Of a stretch of DNA of 64,000 nucleotides, positions 8,176 to 17,665 are shown in pieces. This DNA is from an uncultured Selenomonadales bacterium. GTDB lineage: Bacteria > Bacillota > Negativicutes > Acidaminococcales > Acidaminococcaceae. The notes beneath the pieces were generated by a model. That model searched no databases, had not been told where the DNA came from, and was given only the letters and a program-made list of their open reading frames with translations. Each line of letters starts with the position of its first letter. Within the stretch, counting starts at the first letter, position 1. The position numbers were made by a program, and so were the translations under genes. The stretch spans positions 28,653 to 92,652 of the forward strand of contig ONAV01000004.1 of NCBI GenBank assembly GCA_900315925.1, given 5' to 3'.

Positions 8176-9381
8176 TTGAAGCTCATTGAACGTAGCGAAT
8201 ACATAAATGAAATAAAGGATGTACTGCAAACGCCAGACATCAAAGTCATTACCGGCGTCCGCCGAAGCGGAAAATCCAAATTGCTTGAAAACATTGCGGA
8301 CCATATCAATGACACAGACCCGATGGCTAATCTTATTCATATAAACTACAATCTCACAGATTTTGAAGACCTTGCAGAGTATCATGCATTGGAAAACTAT
8401 GCAGAAGAGCACTACCAAAAGGATATGAACAATTACCTGTTAATTGATGAAGTTCAAATGTGTCCTTCGTTCGAAAAAGCAATCAACAGCCTGCATGCAA
8501 AGGAAAAATTTGATATCTGGGTAACCGGCTCCAATGCCTTTCTGCAAAGCAGCGACCTTGCCACCCTGTTTGTGGGCCGCACGTATGAAATCCACATTTT
8601 TCCCTTCTCATTCCGTGAATATCTTGCTTATTACCCGACTGAAAACCTGTACACAAGCCTGACAAAATATATCACTGACGGCGGCATGGCCGGATCCTAT
8701 CTATATAAAAACGAAGTACAAAAGTACCGCTACCTTAACAATGAAGTGCTGAATGCGTTAATTGTCCGCGACATTGAGAAGAAATATAAAATCCGCAATG
8801 AACCGCTGCTGCAAAAACTGATTGACTTCCTCATGGATAATATCGGCAACGTAACATCCATCAGAACCATTACTGACACTCTTTCCTCAAGCAAAGCAAA
8901 AGCAGATCATAAAACCATTGGCAAGTATATTGAACATCTATGCAAAGCTTTCGCCTTTTACCGTATCCGCCGTTACGACATCAGAGGAAAAAAATATCTC
9001 CGGTCAGAAGACAAATACTATCTGTCAGACCAGAGTTTTAAATATGCACGGCTTGGCACCAAAAACATGGACTATGGCCATGCGCTGGAAAACATCGTCG
9101 CCATTGAGCTGCTGCGCCGCGGCTATGAAGTATATGTGGGCGCGCTGTATGATAAGGAAATTGATTTTGTAGCCATGAGACAAGGCCACAAAACATATAT
9201 ACAAGTTGCCTATGATATTTCCGAAAACAAAACTTTTGAACGGGAAATTAAGCCGTTGCTAGCTATAAAAGACGCGTACCCTAAAATGCTGATTGCAAGA
9301 ACTTACCAACCTACGTACCTACACGAAGGCATCCATGTGATAGACGCCGCAGAATGGTTAAACAACAGTTATTCAGGATAG
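8176..9381 (+). CDS. AAA ATPase with DUF4143 C-terminal domain
   Basis: A 401-residue protein with Walker A GVRRSGKS at residues 27-34, Walker B YLLIDEVQ near residue 90 and the sensor WVTGSNA. The C-terminal DUF4143 part ends in a nuclease-like core (DKEIDFVAMRQG, then YIQVAYD). These proteins are widespread in anaerobes and of unclear function; some accompany toxin-antitoxin or mobile elements. The TTG start is supported by GGGAGGCG eight bases upstream. Its own promoter and leader repeat make it a single-gene unit. The following tad genes converge from the other strand. Confidence 0.85.
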   Translation: MKLIERSEYINEIKDVLQTPDIKVITGVRRSGKSKLLENIADHINDTDPMANLIHINYNLTDFEDLAEYHALENYAEEHYQKDMNNYLLIDEVQMCPSFEKAINSLHAKEKFDIWVTGSNAFLQSSDLATLFVGRTYEIHIFPFSFREYLAYYPTENLYTSLTKYITDGGMAGSYLYKNEVQKYRYLNNEVLNALIVRDIEKKYKIRNEPLLQKLIDFLMDNIGNVTSIRTITDTLSSSKAKADHKTIGKYIEHLCKAFAFYRIRRYDIRGKKYLRSEDKYYLSDQSFKYARLGTKNMDYGHALENIVAIELLRRGYEVYVGALYDKEIDFVAMRQGHKTYIQVAYDISENKTFEREIKPLLAIKDAYPKMLIARTYQPTYLHEGIHVIDAAEWLNNSYSG

Positions 9382-9425
9382 TGTCAATAGTTTTGCGCAA
9401 ATATTATAATCCCCATAAATTGCAA

Positions 9426-10256
9426 TTAATTATTTAGCTGTTTGAGTACTTCATTTTTGTTGAAATTAGTATCAAAATCGTCATTATAAGTTGCCGGAAG
9501 ATTTCCTATTTTAGTAACGCTTAAACCTTTAGAACTATTGGCACCTGCACTACCGCTATTATTAAATGAATCCATAACAACTTTAGCTGCCACGACTTTA
9601 TCACTATTATCATACAGAAGCTTAATCTTTATACCGCCTCTATCATAGGTTTTATTATCAGCAGCTTTAAACGTACTTCCTGTATCATTACCCAATGCGT
9701 AATCAGAAAATAAATACCTTGTTTCAGGATTATAATCCTTGGAACTATCATAAGTCCCATCTTTTCCATAATCTTGTTGCAGCCAATTATATATATGTGC
9801 TTCTAACTCTGCCTTACCTGTATCGGATATTGAATCTCCATTGGCTACAAAACTCATTCCGCCATTCTCATTATTAGTTAAATGACCAAGCAGAATAACT
9901 CTGTTCGACCAAACAGTATCCGCTCTTGTAAACAAAGGATACAAATCCGCCTTTGTTAGTCCAATAAAATAACCTGCAAGATTTTCCATTGCTTCTTGAT
10001 CAATTGAGAGTCGCTTTTCATTTTCAATCTTAGAAAATTCCTCTTCAGACATGTTTCCCCAATGCTTTAATGCCGAAGCATAATCTTTAACGTCGCTGAA
10101 AACAGTCACCACATCGTCAAACACGCCTTTCACTGCGCCACCAATATTGGAACCGTTCAGCAGCATAGCAATACCCACAACAAATGAAAGCAATAAGGCA
10201 TACTCTATAATGCCCTGACCTTTCTGTTTAACCACATTTCTTAACTCTCTTAACAT
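9426..10256 (-). CDS. Flp-leader pilin-like protein with large C-terminal domain (1)
   Basis: 276 residues. The N-terminus is a class III (Flp) prepilin leader: KQKGQG followed by IIEYALLLSFVVGIAMLL, with the expected cleavage after glycine and Glu at +4 or so. True Flp pilins end after about 60 residues. Here about 230 extra residues follow, beginning with acidic helical sequence and ending asparagine-rich. The segment around EAMENLAGYFIGLTKADLYPL resembles the next gene, so the two are paralogues. It is the last gene of the Tad locus, with its own promoter at 10361-10389. A minor or tip pilin is the likeliest role. Confidence 0.7.
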   Translation of the reverse strand: MLRELRNVVKQKGQGIIEYALLLSFVVGIAMLLNGSNIGGAVKGVFDDVVTVFSDVKDYASALKHWGNMSEEEFSKIENEKRLSIDQEAMENLAGYFIGLTKADLYPLFTRADTVWSNRVILLGHLTNNENGGMSFVANGDSISDTGKAELEAHIYNWLQQDYGKDGTYDSSKDYNPETRYLFSDYALGNDTGSTFKAADNKTYDRGGIKIKLLYDNSDKVVAAKVVMDSFNNSGSAGANSSKGLSVTKIGNLPATYNDDFDTNFNKNEVLKQLNN

Positions 10257-10360
10257 CTGCGTTCTCCTTTTACAGAAACCGCTAAAAAAGCGTGATAATA
10301 TATTTACAAAGTTATTTTTTTATAAAAACTTAATAAAATTATTCTTTTTGAAGCAAAAAC

Positions 10361-10389
10361 ATAATATCATAAAAAGACTGTAAATGCAA
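10361..10389 (-). promoter_or_regulatory. Promoter of the last pilin-like gene
   Basis: On the minus strand TTGCAT (10384-10389) and TATTAT (10361-10366) are 17 bases apart, about 105 bases before the ATG at 10256. An AAAAGGAGAAC ribosome binding site follows. Confidence 0.55.
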
Positions 10390-10530
10390 TAACTGACGCA
10401 GATATTTCAGTAATTATCTTCATCAGCAGAGAGACAATTGATACTACCAGAAATATTTTACTATGCATTTGGTCGGCAGAACGGATTCAACACCGTCCCT
10501 GAAGTAGCAGATAACCTTTAAAAGCCAAAT

Positions 10531-10571
10531 GAAAGAAAAAGAGGTAAACCGAAAAGTATCGTGTTTACCTC
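10531..10571 (-). terminator. Terminator after the 322-residue pilin-like gene
   Basis: On the minus strand GAGGTAAAC and GTTTACCTC form a nine-pair stem followed by TTTTTCTTTC. The last pilin-like gene is therefore a separate unit. Confidence 0.8.
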
Positions 10572-10576
10572 AATAA

Positions 10577-10702
10577 CTACAATTTGTAATAGCTCGCCCC
10601 AGCTTCAGGGAAAGAACCGGACACCGGATTTTTCATAGAACGCGCTTTTACCTTCGGTTCCCATACGTGATTATCGGATTTTAATTCACCACATATGTAT
10701 GT
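10577..10702 (-). other. Orphan C-terminal coding remnant
   Basis: Directly after the stop at 10681, another minus frame runs 41 codons to TAG at 10577. It reads like a genuine protein C-terminus (DNHVWEPKVKARSMKNPV, then FPEAGASYYKL) and lies before the terminator. It has no start codon of its own. It may be the original end of the pilin-like gene after a frameshift, or a relic of a lost gene. Confidence 0.35.
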
Positions 10703-11649
10703 TCACTATCATTTTTATAATAATTTGTCGGTTTGTTTATTATATCGTTGCTTCCTGCTGTCCCGGTATTTGTTATAGCCGCATGACCTGCTTCAGTGAC
10801 ATGTAAACAAAGGCCTGTAGCAAATTTACCGGAAGTAGTGTTAACCCAGGAATCGCCATTACCTGTCCTCAACGCAATATCGACAAAATCAACTTTACCG
10901 TCTGTATAGTGCAACCTTACCGTAATCTTTGCGGCAGTATTGTTCAGCATATCATCCGAGTAAAAAAGCCTGTCAGTGCATACTGTGTTGCGTTGTTTAT
11001 TATAAAGATAATTAGGATTATCGGCGTCATACTTATCATAAACTCTCGCTTCACTATTAGTCAGATACATCGCCGTATTCTGATTATTATTCCTCTCATA
11101 ATGAACCCAGCCCTGGGTCCGGTTATCAGCGCTGTCACCATTCTTGTCCAAAGAATTATTCTTATATGACATCGGGACTAATACACCTGTCGAAAATCCG
11201 GTTCCGCTTGCTGTACTGCATTTAAGGTCTTTAATAAATTCAGGCGCCACATTTGCTTTATCACTATTGGAATAAAAATCCATCAAATTCATAACCTGGT
11301 TCTCTGTCTTTCCGAGATAGGTTTCAGCAATTTTAACCAGCGCTTTCTGGTCAGCCTCAATCCGTATCGGATTATCCACATCATTAACTGTATCTGCGGT
11401 TAAATACCTCCACTTACGATAAAATTCCATGTAATTATTTATCTTCTTCTGCCCAATCTCCGCCGCATAAAGCACCGGTTTGCTTTTGTCCAAAGACTCC
11501 TCAAATGCCCCGGAAAAATCAACGTCACGCGCAAATATGCCTATGGCCGCGCAAAAGGCGCAAAGAAGTGCAAATTCAACAACGCCCTGGCCTTTATTCT
11601 TAATCCGCTGTTTCAAACCGTTAACACGTTCTGACATTGTAGCGTTCAT
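10681..11649 (-). CDS. Flp-leader pilin-like protein with large C-terminal domain (2)
   Basis: 322 residues beginning with a Flp-type leader, KNKGQG then VVEFALLCAFCAAIGIF, processed in principle by the peptidase at 23719. After the hydrophobic helix comes a long extracellular part rich in Asn, Asp and Tyr with four cysteines, possibly forming disulfides. A motif (ADQKALVKIAETYLGKTE) parallels the 276-residue paralogue. An AGGAGG site precedes the ATG, only 41 bases after tadG, so the two are probably co-transcribed. Likely a minor pilin or adhesin. The stop may be premature, given the remnant at 10577-10702. Confidence 0.7.
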   Translation of the reverse strand: MNATMSERVNGLKQRIKNKGQGVVEFALLCAFCAAIGIFARDVDFSGAFEESLDKSKPVLYAAEIGQKKINNYMEFYRKWRYLTADTVNDVDNPIRIEADQKALVKIAETYLGKTENQVMNLMDFYSNSDKANVAPEFIKDLKCSTASGTGFSTGVLVPMSYKNNSLDKNGDSADNRTQGWVHYERNNNQNTAMYLTNSEARVYDKYDADNPNYLYNKQRNTVCTDRLFYSDDMLNNTAAKITVRLHYTDGKVDFVDIALRTGNGDSWVNTTSGKFATGLCLHVTEAGHAAITNTGTAGSNDIINKPTNYYKNDSEHTYVVN

Positions 11650-11690
11650 GATTTCCTCCTAAAAATACTGAAGAATATGGTGGTAAGTCA

Positions 11691-14081
11691 TTAATCATCC
11701 TCTCCCAGGACTAAATTATTAAATGGGTTAATATACGGTTCAATTGTATACTCGGTACGGAAATTGGTAAGACGCAAGGTTTCACTGGAAATATCACTAT
11801 TGATAGCGCTTACATTATAATGATGCTGGTCAGGGTCCGTTGGCTTGCCTCCTTCTTTCCAGGGCCAGTCAGGCATATCTAATCCCGTTGTAGACCATAG
11901 CGTTTGTCTTAAATCATTCCAAGCATTTTTAAAACGTGTTTTGTCTTCGTCAGTTGTAAAATTTTTATGAAACCAATCAGGATCTGACCATTCTTCATCA
12001 CTAATTCTCAAGTCATCTTTCACAAACTTAATGGCATCTTGTTTTCTTTTTTCCTGCGCTTTTGCCGCTTCATCAGAAACCTTTTTTAAATCACTGTCAT
12101 CAGCCAGAAAATTCTGGCCGGCCCAACTGACGTCCCCGTCCTGTATCTCAAGTTCTTTTGCAATAATATTTCCTTTAAAAGACTTTCTGCTTCCGGTTAC
12201 CGGGTTTCCGTCACTATCCGTATAAGCTGTATTGACAACTTTAGCATACGGCGAATAAATCACGCCTTTAAATGCGGCACCCGGTTTAATACTGAATTCA
12301 GTGATCTCATTCTCTGTCAGGTTGCAAAAGATGAAAGGCCGTTCATTGGATACATTAACCTTGATTTTTATCGGTGCCTTAAATTCTTTTTTCGAGGATC
12401 CCACACCGCCGGTCAATATCAGATAAAAAGGCTCGTAGTCTCCGCCAGCCATTTTTTCATCCACAGTAATTTTAAGTTCCTTTTCTCCCTCCTGCTCCCA
12501 GTGAAATACGTTGGAGTACTTAATCTGAGGTTCGTTAATCTGTCTTTTACCCGAAAAATCATATTCCACTTTTTTAATAGTAAAATAAATTATTTCATCA
12601 TTGGCTGTCGGATACCTGTATGAATACTTTACAGCGTCCTTGTCATCAGTCACTTTAGTAAGTGCATGCTTATTATTGCCATTGCCCGTTTCAAGTTTCT
12701 TGTATTCAACTTTCGGCAAGCCCTGTTCATCATAGGTCACATTCTTTCTGTAAAAATCAAAATATATTTGATTATTATTGCTCAATCTGTTACAAAAAAT
12801 CTGATTTCCCTGTTCATCCGTAACATATGTGTTGCAAATTGTACCATTGTTATTGAATCTATATCCTTCAGATTTGAAAACATAATACACATTTGTTTCG
12901 CCGAGACAGAGCCAGTACGCTTGCCCGAGAATACTGTCTTCTTCTGACCGGGGATAACAAAAAACAAGCTTCTGATTGTTCTCACCGTTACTGCCATCCG
13001 TTTGGAGATAATGAGTAACATTACCTCCTGACGTAACAGTAAAACTATGATCCCGGGCCAGTCTGTCATCGTTCCTGTGTCTGCCTATATTTGCTGTCCT
13101 GAAATCATTCAATACTCCCCCGGTTGTATTGACCGTGTACTTTTTTAAATCAAGATGTATCTTATGTAGCTTATCGATAAAACCGGAAACAGAATTGTCC
13201 ACCGGAATCGAATTATCCCAGACAGCTTTCCCCCCCATATTGGGATAAGCCGCAGTCAAATCCTCAACCGAAAGATTATTTCCCGCCTGGTAGTTTTTTT
13301 CTGCCAGCGTATAAAAATAGTCATTTACACCCGAAACATCTTCTGCTGCAAAATCCTTGCCTGTTGCAAAAACAATTCCTCCGTCAAACGTACCGTTAAT
13401 ACTTCCTTGTGCATCAACACCAACACCACTGCCTAAACTTATGCCGTCCTTCACAACAAACAGGTTATCAAAAAGTGCTTTCCCGGCGCCGGCGCCCATG
13501 CCGTCGTCTATCAGCGCAATCGCTCCCGCACGAACTTTCTGTTCTTTTTTCATACCTATTACAGGCAAAAAATGCATCGGCACCATTTCATACAAACCAA
13601 CACGGTAAAATACCCTGCCGCTCATTCCCTCCGTCTTCAGGGCAAAATGAGAAAATTTATCACTTGTAACGCTGGTGCCTAAATTTCTAATATTGTTAAG
13701 GATGTATCTATCAGCTGCAGTATCCGCGTCTGCATGAACGCTGTCACGGCCTACTGCAGCGAGCGTATCACCTACATGATACGTAACTTTTATTCCCTCA
13801 TAACTTTCGGATAGGGAGGGCATGTCATCGCTTTGATCTTTTATCCCTGTCGGCTTTTTCTGGCTGTCCAAATAGGCGCGGCCTCCGGCCAAAGCCGCCG
13901 CGTCCGCAATATTCTGCAGTCTTGATTTGTGTAGATACAAATTACCGAAATCATAGGCAAAGCCCAGACAGCCCAGCATAATCGGCAGCATCAAAGCAGA
14001 AATTACAAGGATCGAACCGCTTTGCTGCTTCATTTCTTTTATTAATTTCATTCTTTTTAATACGCTTGCCCACAAAGTCAT
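11691..14081 (-). CDS. tadG: TadG-like pilus protein
   Basis: 796 residues. The N-terminus has the TadG signature: a hydrophobic helix (GSILVISALMLPIMLGCLGFA) followed by DFGNLYLHKSRLQNIADAAALAGG. The rest is a large extracellular region with repeated beta-type sequence and no von Willebrand motif that I can identify. TadG-type proteins are minor pilus or anchoring components of Tad systems. The gene has its own promoter at 14197-14225. TadE at 17147 is its short partner. Confidence 0.75.
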   Translation of the reverse strand: MTLWASVLKRMKLIKEMKQQSGSILVISALMLPIMLGCLGFAYDFGNLYLHKSRLQNIADAAALAGGRAYLDSQKKPTGIKDQSDDMPSLSESYEGIKVTYHVGDTLAAVGRDSVHADADTAADRYILNNIRNLGTSVTSDKFSHFALKTEGMSGRVFYRVGLYEMVPMHFLPVIGMKKEQKVRAGAIALIDDGMGAGAGKALFDNLFVVKDGISLGSGVGVDAQGSINGTFDGGIVFATGKDFAAEDVSGVNDYFYTLAEKNYQAGNNLSVEDLTAAYPNMGGKAVWDNSIPVDNSVSGFIDKLHKIHLDLKKYTVNTTGGVLNDFRTANIGRHRNDDRLARDHSFTVTSGGNVTHYLQTDGSNGENNQKLVFCYPRSEEDSILGQAYWLCLGETNVYYVFKSEGYRFNNNGTICNTYVTDEQGNQIFCNRLSNNNQIYFDFYRKNVTYDEQGLPKVEYKKLETGNGNNKHALTKVTDDKDAVKYSYRYPTANDEIIYFTIKKVEYDFSGKRQINEPQIKYSNVFHWEQEGEKELKITVDEKMAGGDYEPFYLILTGGVGSSKKEFKAPIKIKVNVSNERPFIFCNLTENEITEFSIKPGAAFKGVIYSPYAKVVNTAYTDSDGNPVTGSRKSFKGNIIAKELEIQDGDVSWAGQNFLADDSDLKKVSDEAAKAQEKRKQDAIKFVKDDLRISDEEWSDPDWFHKNFTTDEDKTRFKNAWNDLRQTLWSTTGLDMPDWPWKEGGKPTDPDQHHYNVSAINSDISSETLRLTNFRTEYTIEPYINPFNNLVLGEDD

Positions 14082-14196
14082 TTCATTTTCCTCCCTGCGA
14101 GGATCGCACTATTTTATAACGGTAATTTTTAAAAAAAGCAATAACGTTCTGCAAACCAATTTTCATTTTAATTTACACTTACACTTCTGCATAATA

Positions 14197-14225
14197 ATTA
14201 TAATATTTTTAGCCGCGTAAATCAA
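14197..14225 (-). promoter_or_regulatory. Internal promoter for tadG and the first pilin-like gene
   Basis: On the minus strand TTGATT (14220-14225), 17 bases, TATAAT (14197-14202), about 115 bases before the tadG start. Confidence 0.6.
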
Positions 14226-14264
14226 TAGAAATCAAAACGATTGAACAATATTTTACAAAAAATC

Positions 14265-14630
14265 TTACATAACTAAAGTTAATTTTTTACCTGCTTCACA
14301 CCCGCAGCGTTCCGCTTCGCCTGCTTTCATTTCCAGCGTAGCCCAGGCCCGGCTGCATATGCTTACGCCAAGCCAGGGTTTTAAGTTTTTTACTACCTTA
14401 ATGATAGTGTATTCTTTGTCAATATATACCACATCAATGGCAAAGCGCATAAAACACATATGCACGCTGTTGCAGGGAACCAGCAGCAGACCGGTTGCCG
14501 GCGGCAGCTTGCGACGGAACATCAGACCGGCTAAACGGGTTAAAAACGAATCTGCCAACATCACTTCTATTTCCTTTAAAAAAGGAGCGCTTGCCGGCGC
14601 TCCTTCAATGTACATACGTTGAATCTTCAT
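14265..14630 (-). CDS. DUF192 family protein
   Basis: 121 residues with the DUF192 core: RLAGLMFRRKLPPATGLLLVP, then NSVHMCFMRFAIDVVYID, and VVKNLKPW. Members of this small family are often exported or sit beside secretion genes; their biochemical role is unknown. It follows tadC by about 80 bases in the same direction, so it is part of the Tad locus here. It lacks the signal peptide seen in many homologues. Confidence 0.8.
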   Translation of the reverse strand: MKIQRMYIEGAPASAPFLKEIEVMLADSFLTRLAGLMFRRKLPPATGLLLVPCNSVHMCFMRFAIDVVYIDKEYTIIKVVKNLKPWLGVSICSRAWATLEMKAGEAERCGCEAGKKLTLVM

Positions 14631-14707
14631 TTTGAAAATTTCCTGAAAGCTGATTACTGATAAAATGCTTCTTCAAGGTTTTAATTTACAGTTTTTCAAC
14701 AATTCTA

Positions 14708-15652
14708 TTATTTTCCGCCCAGGCTATGCATCAAAGAGAACAGCGAAGGCAGCAAAACTACAACGAAAATTGCCGGGAAAATAAACATTACCAGCGGGAA
14801 TACAATCTTTACCGGGGCTTTTAACGCTTCCGCCTTGGCTTTCTGCCGTCGGCGTTCCCGCATATTATCCGCCTGGCTGTCCAGCGTCCGGCCCATACTT
14901 GTACCTAAACGTTCCGCCTGTATCACTGCTGTAATAAATAAATACAAATCATCTACATCACAGCGCTTCGCTACCGCCTGCAAGGCCCGTGCCCGTGGAG
15001 AACCCATACGAACATCCTGTTGCATCCGCCTGAACTCGTCAATCAGGGGCCCCGACATACGGTCCGTAATTTTGCGCAACGCACCGTCAAAAGACAAACC
15101 GGCCCGTACACTGACGCTTAACAAATCCAACACTTCCGGCAGTTGCTTATCAATCGCTTTCTGACGTTTCCGGATAACAGAATTCAGCACGGTAAAAGGA
15201 AGCATAGTGCCAACTGCCACACTCAACCAGGCAAACAAAAGAGCCTGGGAGAACGGCATATTCTTTCTGGTTACTAAAACAATATAAGCAATACCAAAAA
15301 AAATCGCTGTGCAAATAAGCCATACTGTAATAAAACCGTTGGGACTCCATTTATCCAGCAGACCGGCCAGCATCAGTTTTCGCTCTACAGTACTATGAAT
15401 GCCGGAAGGAGCAAATCGTACCATAAAACCCTCAAACCTGCGTAAGAGCGGTATCACAGTACGATCCAAAATCGGCACCCGGTTCAACTCATCGGCACGA
15501 GACGTAATCACCCGGCCTTCCGCGCCCTGCAAATCCTGCAGACGCTGATGCACCTGGTTATCCGGTACTATCTTGGTTTTCATTACATAATATAAAACAA
15601 CAAAAATCAAAAATGCTGCCAAAAGGGAGATGAGCAAAATCATGCCTGTCAC
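14708..15652 (-). CDS. tadC: TadC inner-membrane pilus platform protein
   Basis: 314 residues with the type II secretion F domain: LPEVLDLLSVSVRAGLSF, an amphipathic stretch, then RRQKAKAEALKAPVKIVFPLV and the hydrophobic end FIFPAIFVVVLLP, the hallmark of TadC. It would form the membrane platform with TadB and dock with the TadA ATPase. It starts eight bases after tadA. Confidence 0.9.
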   Translation of the reverse strand: MTGMILLISLLAAFLIFVVLYYVMKTKIVPDNQVHQRLQDLQGAEGRVITSRADELNRVPILDRTVIPLLRRFEGFMVRFAPSGIHSTVERKLMLAGLLDKWSPNGFITVWLICTAIFFGIAYIVLVTRKNMPFSQALLFAWLSVAVGTMLPFTVLNSVIRKRQKAIDKQLPEVLDLLSVSVRAGLSFDGALRKITDRMSGPLIDEFRRMQQDVRMGSPRARALQAVAKRCDVDDLYLFITAVIQAERLGTSMGRTLDSQADNMRERRRQKAKAEALKAPVKIVFPLVMFIFPAIFVVVLLPSLFSLMHSLGGK

Positions 15653-15660
15653 TCCTGTTC

Positions 15661-17037
15661 CTATTCACCGCGTAGCTGTTTCATAAAACTCTTCGGCAAT
15701 TCCACACCGTTCATCTTGAACTTCTGTAAAAACATAGGCTGTAATCCACTGGCTTCATAATATCCAACAGACTTCCCGCTTTCATTAATGCTCGTTTGTA
15801 CATAGGTAAACAAATCCTGCAGCACGATGGTATCGCCTTCCATCTTCTGCACTTCCGTGATATAGGTGATCTTACGGCTGCCATCCTGGATACGGGACTG
15901 CTGAATAATCAAATCCAAGGCCGAAGCTATCTGTTCACGGATAGCCCTTACGGGCAAATCCATACCTGCCATCATGACCATGGTTTCCAGACGACTCAAA
16001 ATATCACGGGGACTGTTTGCATGTCCCGTAGTCAGAGATCCATCATGACCGGTATTCATGGCCTGCAACATATCCAACGCTTCACCGGAACGAACTTCGC
16101 CAACTATGATACGATCAGGACGCATACGAAGAGCATTGCGTACCAAATCGCGGATAGTGATGGCACCGCGACCTTCCAGGTTAGCCGGGCGGGATTCCAA
16201 TGTTACCACATGCTGCTGCTGTAAGCGTAGTTCCGCTGCATCTTCGATGGTAACAATACGTTCCCTGTCCGGAATAAACGAAGACAAAACATTCAGCGTG
16301 GTGGTCTTACCGGAACCAGTACCACCGGAGACCATTATGTTCAAGCGGGCTTTTACGCAAGCTTCCAGAAATTCCGCCATCTCTTCGCTCAACGTACCAA
16401 AGCCTACTAAGTTATCAATGGAGAGTGGATTCTTTGTAAACTTACGAATGGTTACACAGGGACCGATCAACGACAGTGGCGGTACAATGGCATTTACACG
16501 GGAACCGTCTGCCAGACGGGCATCAACCAAAGGCGATGCTTCATCTATACGCCGGCCCAAAGGTGACACGATGCGTTCAATAATATTCATGAGGTGGGCA
16601 TCATCATGGAACTGCACATTAGTCAGCTGCAATTTGCCTTTACGTTCCACAAATATCTTCTTGGGTCCGTTGATCATAACTTCGGTGATGCTCTCATCTT
16701 TCAGCAAGGGCTCAATCGGACCAAGACCTAAAATTTCGTCACAGATATCCGCCACAATACGGGCTCGCTCTCCACGGGGCACGTTCATGGGGCTGTCATC
16801 CAATACCCTCTGGCAGTAAGAAGAAATCAGTTCCTCCACTTCCGCCCGGGTATGGTTATTGCTGGCCAGGAACTGCTGTTCCTGATCGCTCATTTCATCT
16901 ACGATACGACGATGGATGGCAAGCTTCAGCTCCTGATAATTATCTTCCTTCGCCTCTGCCTGACGTCTGCCAAATATAGTTTTTTGCTGAATGGGTTCCC
17001 CTGCCGGACGTCCCAAGCGTTCTAACAATAATGACAT
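15661..17037 (-). CDS. tadA: TadA/CpaF pilus assembly ATPase
   Basis: About 458 residues. Secretion ATPase of the VirB11/GspE class with an N-terminal helical domain, a PAS-like core (VMINGPKKIFVERKGKL), Walker A SGGTGSGKT near residue 240, Walker B region RPDRIIVGEVR and the histidine box TGHDGSLTTGHANS. It powers Flp pilus assembly from the cytoplasmic face. The ATG at 17037 is preferred over GTG at 17046 because GGAG lies eight bases before it. The position after flp and tadE, rather than between tadZ and tadB, is unusual. Confidence 0.92.
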   Translation of the reverse strand: MSLLLERLGRPAGEPIQQKTIFGRRQAEAKEDNYQELKLAIHRRIVDEMSDQEQQFLASNNHTRAEVEELISSYCQRVLDDSPMNVPRGERARIVADICDEILGLGPIEPLLKDESITEVMINGPKKIFVERKGKLQLTNVQFHDDAHLMNIIERIVSPLGRRIDEASPLVDARLADGSRVNAIVPPLSLIGPCVTIRKFTKNPLSIDNLVGFGTLSEEMAEFLEACVKARLNIMVSGGTGSGKTTTLNVLSSFIPDRERIVTIEDAAELRLQQQHVVTLESRPANLEGRGAITIRDLVRNALRMRPDRIIVGEVRSGEALDMLQAMNTGHDGSLTTGHANSPRDILSRLETMVMMAGMDLPVRAIREQIASALDLIIQQSRIQDGSRKITYITEVQKMEGDTIVLQDLFTYVQTSINESGKSVGYYEASGLQPMFLQKFKMNGVELPKSFMKQLRGE

Positions 17038-17146
17038 GTGTGCCACTCCAATCTGTTATCGTCTTTCGCTAAAAACTTTAAACCTTTTATAATTGCAAAT
17101 ATTGTTTTTGTTTCACATCTGTAAATAATACCGAACAAATCTATCT

Positions 17147-17563
17147 TTATGTAGATGAACTTGTGTAGGGCTCTTTCTTCATGTAATACCGGACTCCGAA
17201 CGTTTTCGGCAATATCATATCCAAAAAGAAACCATTGGCTTTCAATTGCATATTTATCGTGGTTTGAACACCCTCAGTATCCTTACCATGATCCACTGGT
17301 ACAATAACAATCGGATTGCTGTCAGCTTTTTTATAAAAGCTGGTCATCAACTCATCTAACTGCCCCTCATAATGAGTTGCAATCGTGCCATACTCATCCT
17401 TAGCAGTAACGGCTGCCTCCCTGGCGCTGGTTCTTGCAATATTGCTTAGCGTAATGTAGTCATGAAACAACATACCGGTGTAAATGACTCCAAACATTAT
17501 GAACAAAAACAGAGGAAGTACCAAAGCAAATTCAACAACTGACTGTCCCTTGCGCTTTTTCAT
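17147..17563 (-). CDS. tadE: TadE-like pseudopilin
   Basis: About 138 residues. KKRKGQS then VVEFALVLPLFLFIMFGVI is a TadE-type prepilin leader with hydrophobic helix, followed by NIARTSAREAA, the TadE signature. The start at 17563 follows GGGGGAAGG, whereas the longer frame to 17599 lacks a site. Processed by the prepilin peptidase and needed for pilus assembly in characterised Tad systems. Confidence 0.85.
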   Translation of the reverse strand: MKKRKGQSVVEFALVLPLFLFIMFGVIYTGMLFHDYITLSNIARTSAREAAVTAKDEYGTIATHYEGQLDELMTSFYKKADSNPIVIVPVDHGKDTEGVQTTINMQLKANGFFLDMILPKTFGVRYYMKKEPYTSSST

Positions 17564-17628
17564 ATATCCTTCCCCCTGAAAATACTTTAAGAAATACAAA
17601 ACAAATATACGTTTAAAAAGAATTTGGA

Positions 17629-17656
17629 ATTGGCCTCCTGTTAACAGGAGGCCAAT
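17629..17656 (-). terminator. Perfect palindrome after flp
   Basis: A perfect 28-base palindrome with arms ATTGGCCTCCTG and CAGGAGGCCAAT around TTAA, starting ten bases after the flp stop. The following T-run is weak. It probably attenuates, leaving more pilin mRNA than assembly mRNA, or protects the flp transcript end. Confidence 0.75.
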
Positions 17657-17665
17657 CAGGAATGA

